DNA from: Butyricicoccus pullicaecorum
GTDB lineage: Bacteria; Bacillota; Clostridia; Oscillospirales; Butyricicoccaceae
Direction of reading: 5' to 3'
Assembly (NCBI GenBank): GCA_018366035.1
Contig: JAGZIW010000006.1
Coordinates: 124,001-188,000, forward strand
Length of the DNA stretch: 64,000 nucleotides
The notes under the pieces were generated by a model. It did no database searches. It was given only the letters and a program-made list of their open reading frames with translations, and was not told where the DNA came from. Numbering within the stretch: the first letter of the stretch is position 1; each line of letters starts with the position of its first letter. This document shows positions 33,851 to 42,235 of this stretch, piece by piece. The position numbers and the translations under genes are program-made.

Positions 33851-34108
33851 ATGCGGATGGGACTGCTGGAATGGAGCGAGCGGGTTGGTCGTGTGGTACA
33901 GGGCAGACCACGGCTTGAGGTCGAGAATGGCCGTCTGGTCATTGAACAGCACAAAAGTATGCGTGCATACAGCAGTACATGTATCCGGGTGGACTGCCCG
34001 GGCGGTGAGGTGTGTATTGAAGGAGAACAGCTGACGCTGGAGGCACTTTCAAGGGCAGAACTGTCGATTCAGGGGACGATAATAAGCGTAACATGGAAGG
34101 ACAGGTGA
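33851..34108 (+). CDS. yqfC: YqfC/YabP-family sporulation protein
   Basis: 85 residues of mostly beta pattern: RPRLEVENGRLVIEQHKSM, then VRVDCPGGEV-like and SIQGTIISVTW. This matches the YabP/YqfC family, small proteins made in the mother cell during sporulation. Identity is supported by the next gene, yqfD, 6 nt downstream. GGGAGGTGC precedes the ATG at 33851. Confidence 0.85.
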   Translation: MRMGLLEWSERVGRVVQGRPRLEVENGRLVIEQHKSMRAYSSTCIRVDCPGGEVCIEGEQLTLEALSRAELSIQGTIISVTWKDR

Positions 34109-34114
34109 TATAAG

Positions 34115-35338
34115 ATGCTGGGACGGCTGCTTATGTGGTCAGCGGGAAGGATAAAGATTAGAGTGCAGGGGGCGTCAACAGAGCGCTTCTTGAATGTGTG
34201 CCTGCGCGGGGAAATCGAACTATGGAATGTGGTACGCATAGATGCACGTACTTTGACAGCCACGCTGTCCTTACAGGATTTCTATCGGCTGCGCAGCTTT
34301 ATGGGACGTACTGGCTGTCGTGTACATGTTATCAAAAAATCTGGGCTGCCATTTTGGGGCAAGTGGCTGAAAATGCGCCCGCTGCTTGTGGGAGGCACCG
34401 TGGGGCTGCTTGGGCTTATGGTAATGCTGAGCCAATTTCTGTGGGTGCTGGAGATTGATGCAGCGCCGGGGGTACCTGTGGCAAAGCTGCGGCATATCCT
34501 GCGCGAATCTGGTATTTATGAAGGGGCATATTTGCAGAACATTGAGACAGATGTTGCCAGACGTGCCATTCAGACCGAGATTCCAGAGGCTGGTGTGATT
34601 ACCATAACCAAAATCGGCAATGCAATTCGGATCTCTGTACAGGAGGCTGTACCCACCCCGAAAAAGCTCGACCGCGCCGCACCGACGGGACTTGTAGCAG
34701 AGCGGGCTGGTGTAATCAGCAAAGCAACAATTACCGGAGGAGACCTTTTGGTAAAGCCCGGAGATGCGGTGGAAACCGGAACCCTGTTGGTTTCCTCAGC
34801 GGTGCCAAACACGACTGAATGGGGGGTGCCGCATCGCACACATAGCATGGGGCGTGTCATGGCATACACCAGCCGTACAGCAGAATTTTTGCTCCCTTTA
34901 ACTTGGATACAGGAGACTCCAACGGACAAGGTCCGAACACAATATGCTTTGGTTTTTGGTGATCGCCGCATAAATTTATATTTAGGGAGTGGTATTACAG
35001 CGGGGAGTTGTGATAAAATAATAGAAAAAACAAGGCTTTCGATTGGCAGTCGTCTGATGCTGCCCATCTCGCTTGTTCGGCAGACCTATCAGGTTCAAGA
35101 TGCCGCCCTGATAACCGGAGATGCACAAAAAGTGGGAGAGGCAGCGGCAAAGCGCTTTTTAGATGAACTGGCGCAGACACTAGATGGAAAAATTCTGGAA
35201 AGCAGCTGGCAGGCGGAAGAAGTGAATGGTGCAGTACGCGTGCGTGTGACGGCGGCTTGTGAAGAACAGATTGCAGCCGAGATGATCGATTACACGCCGC
35301 TTCCTGAAAAACCAGAGCCGAAAAATGAGGATTCATAA
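34115..35338 (+). CDS. yqfD: Sporulation protein YqfD
   Basis: 407 residues. A soluble N-terminal part (~1-85) precedes one membrane segment (~88-108, RPLLVGGTVGLLGLMVMLSQF). A long external part follows, with IRISVQEAVPTP, LVAERAGVISKATITGGDLLVKPGDAV and LVSSAVP, typical of the stage IV sporulation protein YqfD. The role is in spore development; mechanism unknown. It follows yqfC directly and precedes phoH, the same order as in Bacillus and Clostridium. Confidence 0.92.
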   Translation: MLGRLLMWSAGRIKIRVQGASTERFLNVCLRGEIELWNVVRIDARTLTATLSLQDFYRLRSFMGRTGCRVHVIKKSGLPFWGKWLKMRPLLVGGTVGLLGLMVMLSQFLWVLEIDAAPGVPVAKLRHILRESGIYEGAYLQNIETDVARRAIQTEIPEAGVITITKIGNAIRISVQEAVPTPKKLDRAAPTGLVAERAGVISKATITGGDLLVKPGDAVETGTLLVSSAVPNTTEWGVPHRTHSMGRVMAYTSRTAEFLLPLTWIQETPTDKVRTQYALVFGDRRINLYLGSGITAGSCDKIIEKTRLSIGSRLMLPISLVRQTYQVQDAALITGDAQKVGEAAAKRFLDELAQTLDGKILESSWQAEEVNGAVRVRVTAACEEQIAAEMIDYTPLPEKPEPKNEDS

Positions 35339-35373
35339 GCCTTGCAAGGTTTTAGAAAGGCATGACAAATATT

Positions 35374-36429
35374 ATGATAGAAAAAACCATGCAAATGGAA
35401 CAGGTTGATTTGATGATTGCCGTTTTTGGGGCATTCGATGAGAATATTAAGCTCATTGAACGCGAACTTGGGGTGTCGATCGTCAGCCGAGAAACCGAAC
35501 TGAAGATTTCAGGTGAGCCGCAGGCGGCAGAGACTGCGGAGCGGGTTCTGATTGCCCTTTTGGAGATGGCACGCCGCGGAGATGCGGTTGGTACGCAAAG
35601 CGTTCAATATGTCATTGGATTAGCACGGGAGGGACGAGAACATGAGGTGCACGCGATGGGGCGTGATGTGCTGGTCATTACTGCGAAGGGAAAGCCGGTG
35701 AAAGCCAAGACGCTGGGACAGAAAAAATATATGGAGGCAATTCGCAATCATACGGTGACTATGGGGATTGGTCCGGCAGGTACCGGAAAAACCTATCTCG
35801 CAGTAGCGGCGGCGGTTGCAGCGTTTCGGGATAAGCAGGTATCCCGTATCATTTTGACGCGTCCGGCAGTTGAGGCTGGAGAGAAGCTTGGATTTTTGCC
35901 CGGGGATTTACAGAGTAAGGTCGATCCCTATCTGCGTCCTTTGTATGATGGGCTGTTTGACATGATGGGTGCGGAAACCTTTCAGAAACATATGGAAAAA
36001 GGCTCCATCGAGGTAGCGCCGCTTGCGTATATGCGCGGACGTACCTTGGACGATTCCTTTATCATTTTGGACGAGGCGCAGAACACCACACCGGAACAGA
36101 TGAAAATGTTTTTGACCCGTATTGGGTTTGGCTCCAAGGCGGTGATTACAGGCGATATCACACAGATCGATCTGCCCGATGGAAAAATTTCCGGACTGAG
36201 AGAGGCTTGCCGCGTACTGGAAAATGTTGAGGATATTGCGCAGTGCTATCTGACAGATAAAGATGTTGTGCGGCATGAGCTGGTACAGAGGATTGTTAAG
36301 GCGTATGCAGACTATGAAAGCCGTAAAAAGCCGCGTGAGCGGGAGCAGCCCACTATGCGCCGTAAGCAAAGCATGCAGCAGGACGGTACGCCGCGCACAT
36401 TCAGACGTCGATTGGAGGGAAGAAGATGA
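35374..36429 (+). CDS. phoH: PhoH-family ATPase
   Basis: About 351 residues. An N-terminal KH-like part precedes a P-loop helicase-like domain with Walker A GPAGTGKTYLAV (~134-145), LTRPAVEAGEKLGFLPGD, and Walker B SFIILDEAQNTTPEQMK. It is an RNA-linked ATPase of uncertain exact role, regularly paired with ybeY. Start 35374 (MIEKTMQ) is preferred since the ATG at 35362 sits one base after AGAAAGG; either is possible. The end overlaps ybeY by ATGA. Confidence 0.93.
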   Translation: MIEKTMQMEQVDLMIAVFGAFDENIKLIERELGVSIVSRETELKISGEPQAAETAERVLIALLEMARRGDAVGTQSVQYVIGLAREGREHEVHAMGRDVLVITAKGKPVKAKTLGQKKYMEAIRNHTVTMGIGPAGTGKTYLAVAAAVAAFRDKQVSRIILTRPAVEAGEKLGFLPGDLQSKVDPYLRPLYDGLFDMMGAETFQKHMEKGSIEVAPLAYMRGRTLDDSFIILDEAQNTTPEQMKMFLTRIGFGSKAVITGDITQIDLPDGKISGLREACRVLENVEDIAQCYLTDKDVVRHELVQRIVKAYADYESRKKPREREQPTMRRKQSMQQDGTPRTFRRRLEGRR

Positions 36430-36920
36430 GTCATCGAATCCGTGTAACGACAGAGGTAGATTTGCCGCGTGAAGCAGAAGTGTGTGCGCTCATCACCTCT
36501 TGTGCAGAGCAGGTGCTTTTGCAGGAGGATATTGACTTTGATGCGTTCATTGATGTCACAATTGTCGTTGGAGAAACCATTCGGCAGATGAATGCGGAAT
36601 ATCGGGACAAAGATGCGGTGACAGATGTTCTTTCTTTTCCCATGTATGCGTTTTATAACGGAGAAGCACAGGAACCGCTGGACGATGATCCGGAGACCCA
36701 CTGTGTGATGCTGGGTGATATGATCTTAAATTATGACCGTGCTTGTGAACAGGCAGCAGATTTTGGTCATTCTGCGGAACGTGAGTGCGGATTTTTGACA
36801 GTACATTCAGTTTTACATTTGCTCGGATATGACCACGAGCGGGACGAAGCAGACCGTCTGCTCATGCGCAAAAAGGAAGAAGAAAATCTCGCTGCACTGG
36901 GTTTGGTACGCAAGGTATGA
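36426..36920 (+). CDS. ybeY: Endoribonuclease YbeY
   Basis: 164 residues. The zinc site HSVLHLLGYDH (H-x3-H-x5-H, ~118-128) is the family signature, preceded by KDAVTDVLSFPM. YbeY is a metal-dependent RNase acting in 16S rRNA 3'-end maturation and ribosome quality control. It overlaps phoH upstream and dgkA downstream, a coupled operon. Confidence 0.95.
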   Translation: MSHRIRVTTEVDLPREAEVCALITSCAEQVLLQEDIDFDAFIDVTIVVGETIRQMNAEYRDKDAVTDVLSFPMYAFYNGEAQEPLDDDPETHCVMLGDMILNYDRACEQAADFGHSAERECGFLTVHSVLHLLGYDHERDEADRLLMRKKEEENLAALGLVRKV

Positions 36921-37381
36921 TGGGGCATGAAATTCGAAAGCTGCGCCAAAGCTTTCAATATGCCATTCGCGGGATCGGTCTTTGCATGGCAAGCGAACGA
37001 AATTTTCGGATACACCTGACTGCGGCAGGATATGTAACAATTTTTGCATTTTTAGGCAGGTTATCATCGGTACAATGTGCAGTGCTGGCACTGTGCTTTG
37101 GGGTGATGATGGGTGCTGAGCTTATGAATACAGCAATCGAATATCTGTGCGATTGGAAAGCGGCCGGATACGACCGCACCGTGCGCGATGCCAAGGATAT
37201 TGCGGCGGCCGCTGTGTTCGTGTGTGCAGTTTCGTGTACGATTATTGGATTGCTGTTCTTTCTCCCTGTCCTGCCGTTTGTTTTGAGACAGCTGCGGGCA
37301 CATGTTTTTTTGTTGACAGCACTTGTGATATCAGTGCCCTGTGCTGTCTGGTTTATTTTTGCATTTGGAAGGAAAAGATAA
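36917..37381 (+). CDS. dgkA: Diacylglycerol kinase / undecaprenol kinase family membrane protein
   Basis: 154 residues with the DgkA-type pattern: NFRIHLTAAGYV near residue 30, the catalytic AELMNTAIEYLCD, and RDAKDIAAAAVFV. Three hydrophobic segments are standard; a fourth at the C terminus (~128-150) makes it ~25 residues longer than usual. Gram-positive members mainly phosphorylate undecaprenol or recycle diacylglycerol. Two ATGs lie at 36917 and 36920. It is between ybeY and era, the common order. Confidence 0.9.
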   Translation: MMGHEIRKLRQSFQYAIRGIGLCMASERNFRIHLTAAGYVTIFAFLGRLSSVQCAVLALCFGVMMGAELMNTAIEYLCDWKAAGYDRTVRDAKDIAAAAVFVCAVSCTIIGLLFFLPVLPFVLRQLRAHVFLLTALVISVPCAVWFIFAFGRKR

Positions 37382-38275
37382 ATGAAAATTACAAAAACTG
37401 CGATTATTTCGATGGTCGGTAGACCGAATGTGGGAAAATCTACGCTGACCAATAAGCTGGTTGGGCGCAAGGTTGCAATCGTATCGGATAAACCGCAAAC
37501 GACCCGTACACGGATCACGGGCTTGCTCAACCGTGACTGCTGTCAGTATGTATTTCTGGATACGCCGGGGCTGCATAAGCCGCGTTCTCGGCTGGGAGAT
37601 TACATGGTCAAGGTGGTTGCGGATACGGTGTCTGAGGTTGACGCTGCGGCGCTGATCGTAGAGCCGGTTGCCAATATCGGTGCACCAGAGGAAAATCTGA
37701 TTGCACAAATCAAGGCTTCTAATATTCCGGCTATCCTTGTCATCAACAAAATCGATACCGTAAAGCATGAAGATTTGCTTGCTGTGATTGCGGCATATGC
37801 CGCACAGCACGAATTTGCAGCCATTGTTCCCGTCTGTGCCCGTACAGGTGAAGGGCTGGACGATTTGCTTTGTGAGTTTGAAAAATTTGCACTGGAAGGA
37901 CCACAGCTGTTCCCAGAGGATATGATTTCAGATCAGCCGGAAAAGCAGATGGCGGCAGAGATCATTCGCGAAAAAATGCTGCGGCTGCTGGATCGGGAGG
38001 TCCCGCATGGAGTCGCGGTTGGTATTGAGAAGATGGAAAAGCGCGAAAATGGTGTTACTGCTATTTATGCAACCATTTACTGCGAAAAAGCCAGTCATAA
38101 AGGCATTATCATTGGTAAGAATGGTGTCATGCTCAAGCGCATCGGTGAGTATGCGCGCCGTGATCTCGAACGTGAGTTTGACAGCAAGGTTTATCTGGAT
38201 CTGTGGATAAAGGTCAAGGAGGACTGGCGCAACAACCAGTATCAGATGCGTAATTTTGGATATCAGGACGAATAA
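37382..38275 (+). CDS. era: GTPase Era
   Basis: 297 residues. G1 GRPNVGKSTL (~13-22), G2 near TTRTRITG, G3 DTPGLH, G4 NKID, and a C-terminal KH domain with IIIGKNGVMLKRIG. Era binds the 3' end of 16S rRNA and helps 30S assembly. It begins right after the dgkA stop. Confidence 0.97.
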   Translation: MKITKTAIISMVGRPNVGKSTLTNKLVGRKVAIVSDKPQTTRTRITGLLNRDCCQYVFLDTPGLHKPRSRLGDYMVKVVADTVSEVDAAALIVEPVANIGAPEENLIAQIKASNIPAILVINKIDTVKHEDLLAVIAAYAAQHEFAAIVPVCARTGEGLDDLLCEFEKFALEGPQLFPEDMISDQPEKQMAAEIIREKMLRLLDREVPHGVAVGIEKMEKRENGVTAIYATIYCEKASHKGIIIGKNGVMLKRIGEYARRDLEREFDSKVYLDLWIKVKEDWRNNQYQMRNFGYQDE

Positions 38276-38362
38276 GAGCCTGAGATAGACATAGAATGCA
38301 GGATTTGCCAACATTATGTCGGATTCTTTGGGGAAGACTAAGCCTTGAAAGGAGCGATTCTA

Positions 38363-38503
38363 ATGGACGTACAAGCATTCTGGGATCGATTTATCCACAC
38401 AGGAGAGCCGGCGGCATATTTACTATATCGCGGGCTGGTACAGGACAAAGAGGAGCGATATGGAGCATCTAACGCTCAAGGGTCTGGTCATTCGGGAAAA
38501 TGA
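38363..38503 (+). CDS. YqzL-like small protein preceding recO
   Basis: 46 residues, starting MDVQAFWDRFIHTGEPAAYLLYR. The pattern of Phe-Trp, T-G and Y-L-L-Y near the N terminus matches the YqzL family, which lies just before recO in many Firmicutes. Function is unknown. AAAGGAG stands before the ATG. Its last 44 bases overlap the recO start in another frame, so its C-terminal tail is probably not conserved. Confidence 0.65.
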   Translation: MDVQAFWDRFIHTGEPAAYLLYRGLVQDKEERYGASNAQGSGHSGK

Positions 38504-39251
38504 TTTCGGAGATCAGGATCGGTATATTACAGTACTGACAGAAGCGGGGCGTCGCATCGAGGTGCTATGTAAAGGTGTGCGCAGACGCGGCGGGCGTATG
38601 GTGCACGCCGTGCGGCTGTTTTGCTTTAGCGAACTGACCCTGTATGCAGGGCGCGGCGGAAAGTTTACTTTGACACAGGCGGATCTCATAGCATCTTTTT
38701 GGGGCGTGACGGAGAGCATGGAAAACTACGCCTTATGCTGTTATCTTGCGGAGCTTGCCGGACATATGACCGATACAGAGGTAGATAGTCCGGCAGTGAC
38801 TCGGCTGCTGTTATATGCACTGCGCGCCATTGCGGATCAAAAACGGGATCGTCTGACCGTCAAGGCGGCATTTGAATTGAGAATCATGGCGGAGAGCGGA
38901 TATACACCGGATCTGTCTGCGTGTTCTGTGTGCAGCACGCAGACGATGGAACCTGTCTGGTTTTCTCCGCAGGACGGTGTGTGCCGCTGCGGTGCGTGCA
39001 CCACACGGCTTGGTACATGTGGATATGCTTGCCTGTCGCCTGCAACACTGGCGGCTTTTTCGCATATCCTGACACAGACAATCCCGCGCGTCTATGCATT
39101 CTCCTTATCTGGGGCAGCGCGGATACAGCTGGCAGAGCTGTGCGAAGCCTATGCACTCTGTCATGCAGAGCGTGGCTTTGACAGTCTGACATTTTATCAC
39201 TCCCTCGAGGCGGAGGGAGGTATTTCAAGAATATTGGGAGCAAAAAAATGA
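38460..39251 (+). CDS. recO: DNA repair protein RecO
   Basis: 263 residues. The N-terminal OB fold (LTLKGLVIRENDFGDQDRYI), a helical middle, and a zinc finger CSVC...CRCGAC (~155-180) make up RecO. It helps RecF/RecR load RecA on SSB-coated single-stranded DNA. AGAGGAG precedes the ATG. It overlaps mutS2 by four bases. Confidence 0.94.
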   Translation: MEHLTLKGLVIRENDFGDQDRYITVLTEAGRRIEVLCKGVRRRGGRMVHAVRLFCFSELTLYAGRGGKFTLTQADLIASFWGVTESMENYALCCYLAELAGHMTDTEVDSPAVTRLLLYALRAIADQKRDRLTVKAAFELRIMAESGYTPDLSACSVCSTQTMEPVWFSPQDGVCRCGACTTRLGTCGYACLSPATLAAFSHILTQTIPRVYAFSLSGAARIQLAELCEAYALCHAERGFDSLTFYHSLEAEGGISRILGAKK

Positions 39252-41647
39252 ACCGATTGGCACAAAAATCACTTCATACATTGGAATATTTTACCGTTTT
39301 GGAGCTGTTGGCAGCACAGACGGTCTCGGCACATGGACGTGAGCTTGCGCTTGCACTGCGCCCGATTTCTGATCGGGAAGATGTAGCGCTTTCTTTGCGT
39401 CAGACAACGGACGCAAAGGATATGATGGTCAAAAATGGCAGCCCAACCTTAGGCGGAATTCGGGATATTACCGCTGCACTGCGCCGATGTGAGGTGGGCG
39501 GCGTACTCAATATGCGGGAACTTCTAGATGTCGCATCACTCTTGCAGGCGTCCAGACTCATGCAGGCATATTTTGCTGAACAGGAAGAAAAGACTACGCT
39601 CACTGCGATTTATCACCGTCTATCCGGAAACCGTGCGCTGGAGGAATCCATCACCACATCGATTTTATCCGAGGAGGAAATGGCCGATGGCGCTTCGGCA
39701 GAACTTGCTTCGATTCGGCGTGAAATGCGTCGGATCGGCGGCAGGGTGCGTGAAACGCTTGGGCGTCTGATTTCGGGTGAGCGTGCAAAATACTTACAGG
39801 AAGCCATTATTACCCAGCGCAATGGGCGCTTTGTTGTTCCGGTAAAAGCGGAGCATCGCGGCGACGTGCCGGGACTTGTGCATGATACCTCGGGAACGGG
39901 TGCCACCATCTTTGTGGAACCTGCGCAGGTGGTCGAAATCAATAATCAGCTCAAGGTCTTGGAGGGGCGAGAGCAGCAGGAAGTTGAGCGGATCTTAGCG
40001 GCACTGTCAGCGGACGTTGCACAGTGCGCAGACTCTCTCCAAGAGGATTATGAAGCTCTCTGTACCTTTGACTTCATTTTTGCACGTGCCAAGCTGTCCT
40101 TTCAGCTTAACGCAAGTGAACCGCGGCTGACAGAACAGTATCGTGTGAATTTGCAGCGTGCGCGGCATCCGCTGTTGGATCAGAAGCAGGCAGTTCCGAT
40201 TGACATTGCAATTGGTGATACCTATGATACCTTGGTGATTACAGGTCCAAATACAGGAGGTAAGACGGTATCCATTAAGACACTGGGACTTCTATGTCTG
40301 ATGGCGCAATCCGGTCTGCATATTCCGGCGAATGAACTGTCTGAGGTCTGTGTTTTTGAAAATATTTATGCAGATATCGGCGATGAACAGTCGATCGAGC
40401 AGAGTCTGTCCACGTTTTCCTCACATATGAAAACCATTGTAGGGATTATGGAAAAGTGTGCACGTGGTGATCTGGTTTTGTTCGATGAGCTGGGCGCGGG
40501 AACTGACCCTGTGGAAGGGGCGGCGCTTGCGGTTTCAGTGATCGGCTATGCCAGACAAATGGGTGCACGGGTTGCAGCAACTACGCATTATTCTGAACTT
40601 AAGACCTTCGCACTGACAACAGAAGGCGTAGAAAATGCTTCCTGTGAGTTCGATGTCAGCACGCTGCGCCCAACCTATCGCTTGCTGACGGGAATTCCGG
40701 GCAAGTCCAATGCGTTTGCTATTGCGGCACGTTTGGGCTTGCAGCCAGCGATATTGGAGCACGCAAAGGAGCAGATTTCGAATGAGAACACGCGGTTTGA
40801 AGATGTGCTTGTGGAACTGGAAAAAGAGCGCCGACAGTTGGAAAGATATAAAGCAGAGGCAGAACGTCTGCGGGCATCTGCGCAAAGCGAACGAGATAAG
40901 GCAGAAAATCTGCGTGACAAAACACAAGATGAAACCGACCGGATCTTGGAAAATGCGCGTCTCAAGGCTGACCGCATTTTGAAAGACGCCCGTATGGCGG
41001 CCGAAACGGTCTTTGACGAACTCGAGGATATGAAAAAGCAGGCGCAGAAGTCGGCAGCAGATGCAAATTTATCTGCGGCAAAGACTGCGCTTCGTGGTAT
41101 TATTACACAAACGGAGACTGAACTGCGCGGTCAGGCGCGGCAGAAGCACACGGTTGACCGCAATGTGGTGCAAAATTTGAAGGCCGGAGATGAAGTACAG
41201 CTTTTGAATGTGTCAGGGGTAACGGCAACCGTACTCAAAGCGCCAGATGCGGAGGGAAACGTGCAGGTACAGGCAGGCATCATGAAGATGATGGTGCGGA
41301 TAGAGGAAGTACGCCCACTCAAAAAGAAGGAAAGCAAGACGACCTCGAAAAAAAAGCCGGCAAGCGGCACAGGACATGGCGTGCGGGAACTGCGTGTGCA
41401 GGCTGCACCCAGCGAAATCGACGTGCGTGGACTTTGCGCAGAGGAGGCGATTTTGGAAGTGGATCAGTTTATTTCCTCTGCACTCATGAGTAAGCTTCCG
41501 AGCGTGCGGATTATCCATGGCAAGGGAACGGGAACTCTTCGTGCTGCCATTCAGTCTCACTTAAAGCGAAATAAGTTCTGCAAGACTGTGCGCAATGGCG
41601 TGTTTGGTGAGGGAGAAATGGGCGTGACCGTAGTAGAATTTCGATGA
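39248..41647 (+). CDS. mutS2: Endonuclease/ribosome-rescue ATPase MutS2
   Basis: 799 residues. MutS core with clamp coiled coils, Walker A TGPNTGGKTV (~333-342), the STFSSHM motif and Walker B LVLFDELGAGTDP. A long Glu/Arg/Lys-rich coiled coil (~510-610) is followed by a KOW-like part and a C-terminal Smr nuclease domain (EIDVRGLCAEEA, IIHGKGTGTLR). MutS2 lacks the mismatch-recognition domain; family roles are suppression of recombination and splitting collided ribosomes. Confidence 0.96.
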   Translation: MNRLAQKSLHTLEYFTVLELLAAQTVSAHGRELALALRPISDREDVALSLRQTTDAKDMMVKNGSPTLGGIRDITAALRRCEVGGVLNMRELLDVASLLQASRLMQAYFAEQEEKTTLTAIYHRLSGNRALEESITTSILSEEEMADGASAELASIRREMRRIGGRVRETLGRLISGERAKYLQEAIITQRNGRFVVPVKAEHRGDVPGLVHDTSGTGATIFVEPAQVVEINNQLKVLEGREQQEVERILAALSADVAQCADSLQEDYEALCTFDFIFARAKLSFQLNASEPRLTEQYRVNLQRARHPLLDQKQAVPIDIAIGDTYDTLVITGPNTGGKTVSIKTLGLLCLMAQSGLHIPANELSEVCVFENIYADIGDEQSIEQSLSTFSSHMKTIVGIMEKCARGDLVLFDELGAGTDPVEGAALAVSVIGYARQMGARVAATTHYSELKTFALTTEGVENASCEFDVSTLRPTYRLLTGIPGKSNAFAIAARLGLQPAILEHAKEQISNENTRFEDVLVELEKERRQLERYKAEAERLRASAQSERDKAENLRDKTQDETDRILENARLKADRILKDARMAAETVFDELEDMKKQAQKSAADANLSAAKTALRGIITQTETELRGQARQKHTVDRNVVQNLKAGDEVQLLNVSGVTATVLKAPDAEGNVQVQAGIMKMMVRIEEVRPLKKKESKTTSKKKPASGTGHGVRELRVQAAPSEIDVRGLCAEEAILEVDQFISSALMSKLPSVRIIHGKGTGTLRAAIQSHLKRNKFCKTVRNGVFGEGEMGVTVVEFR

Positions 41648-41783
41648 TGAGAAAAGAAAAAAGAAAAAATGAAAAGCTTCCGAAACAGTTGTCAGGGGTT
41701 GGGAATTGTTCAAATGGTTCAATATGAAATGTAAAAATTGCATATTTTCTACAAATCAGACGAGTATTTCCGCTAAAATAGGA

Positions 41784-41812
41784 TTGACGAAAAGGGAAAA
41801 AAAAGGTATCCT
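41784..41812 (+). promoter_or_regulatory. promoter of the HPr-like gene
   Basis: TTGACG and TATCCT 17 bp apart in the 240-bp gap after mutS2. Confidence 0.55.
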
Positions 41813-41887
41813 ATTATCATATCGATAAATGAGAGTCAGAAACAGTCAAAGAACCGATTAAACTTTGAATTAGGGAGCGATGAGGAA

Positions 41888-42151
41888 ATGTATTCGAAAG
41901 AAGTACAGGTGACCAATCAGGTAGGTCTTTATGCAAGACCAGCAACTTTTTTCATTCAGAAGGCAAATGAGTTTAAGAGCACGATCCTCGTTGAGAAGGA
42001 AGAACGCCGTGTCAATGCAAAGAGCCTGCTTGGTATTTTGTCTCTTGGCATTACTAAGGGCACTACGATCAATTTGATCGCTGATGGTCCAGATGAGGAA
42101 GAAGCCGTCAATGCACTTGTAGAGCTGATTACTTCAAATTTCTCAGACTAA
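41888..42151 (+). CDS. HPr-family protein lacking the phosphorylatable histidine (Crh-like)
   Basis: 87 residues with the HPr fold. The active-site segment usually reads GLHARPA; here it is GLYARPA, with Tyr at the His15 place, so PEP-dependent phosphotransfer to sugars cannot occur in the usual way. The regulatory serine region NAKSLLGILSL is kept, so HPr kinase could phosphorylate Ser46. That makes it like B. subtilis Crh, where Gln replaces the His, a CcpA co-regulator. AGGGAGCG precedes the ATG. A single gene with its own promoter and terminator. Confidence 0.92.
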   Translation: MYSKEVQVTNQVGLYARPATFFIQKANEFKSTILVEKEERRVNAKSLLGILSLGITKGTTINLIADGPDEEEAVNALVELITSNFSD

Positions 42152-42170
42152 GCCATTTTGTAAGGTCCAT

Positions 42171-42196
42171 AAAAGCACCGCGTGAGCGGTGCTTTT
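42171..42196 (+). terminator. rho-independent terminator after the HPr-like gene
   Basis: 11-bp perfect stem (42171-42181 with 42186-42196), GTGA loop, T-rich end. Confidence 0.88.
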
Positions 42197-42235
42197 CTTG
42201 TATATCAGAAATTGTCGATTTATTTGGAAAGAATC

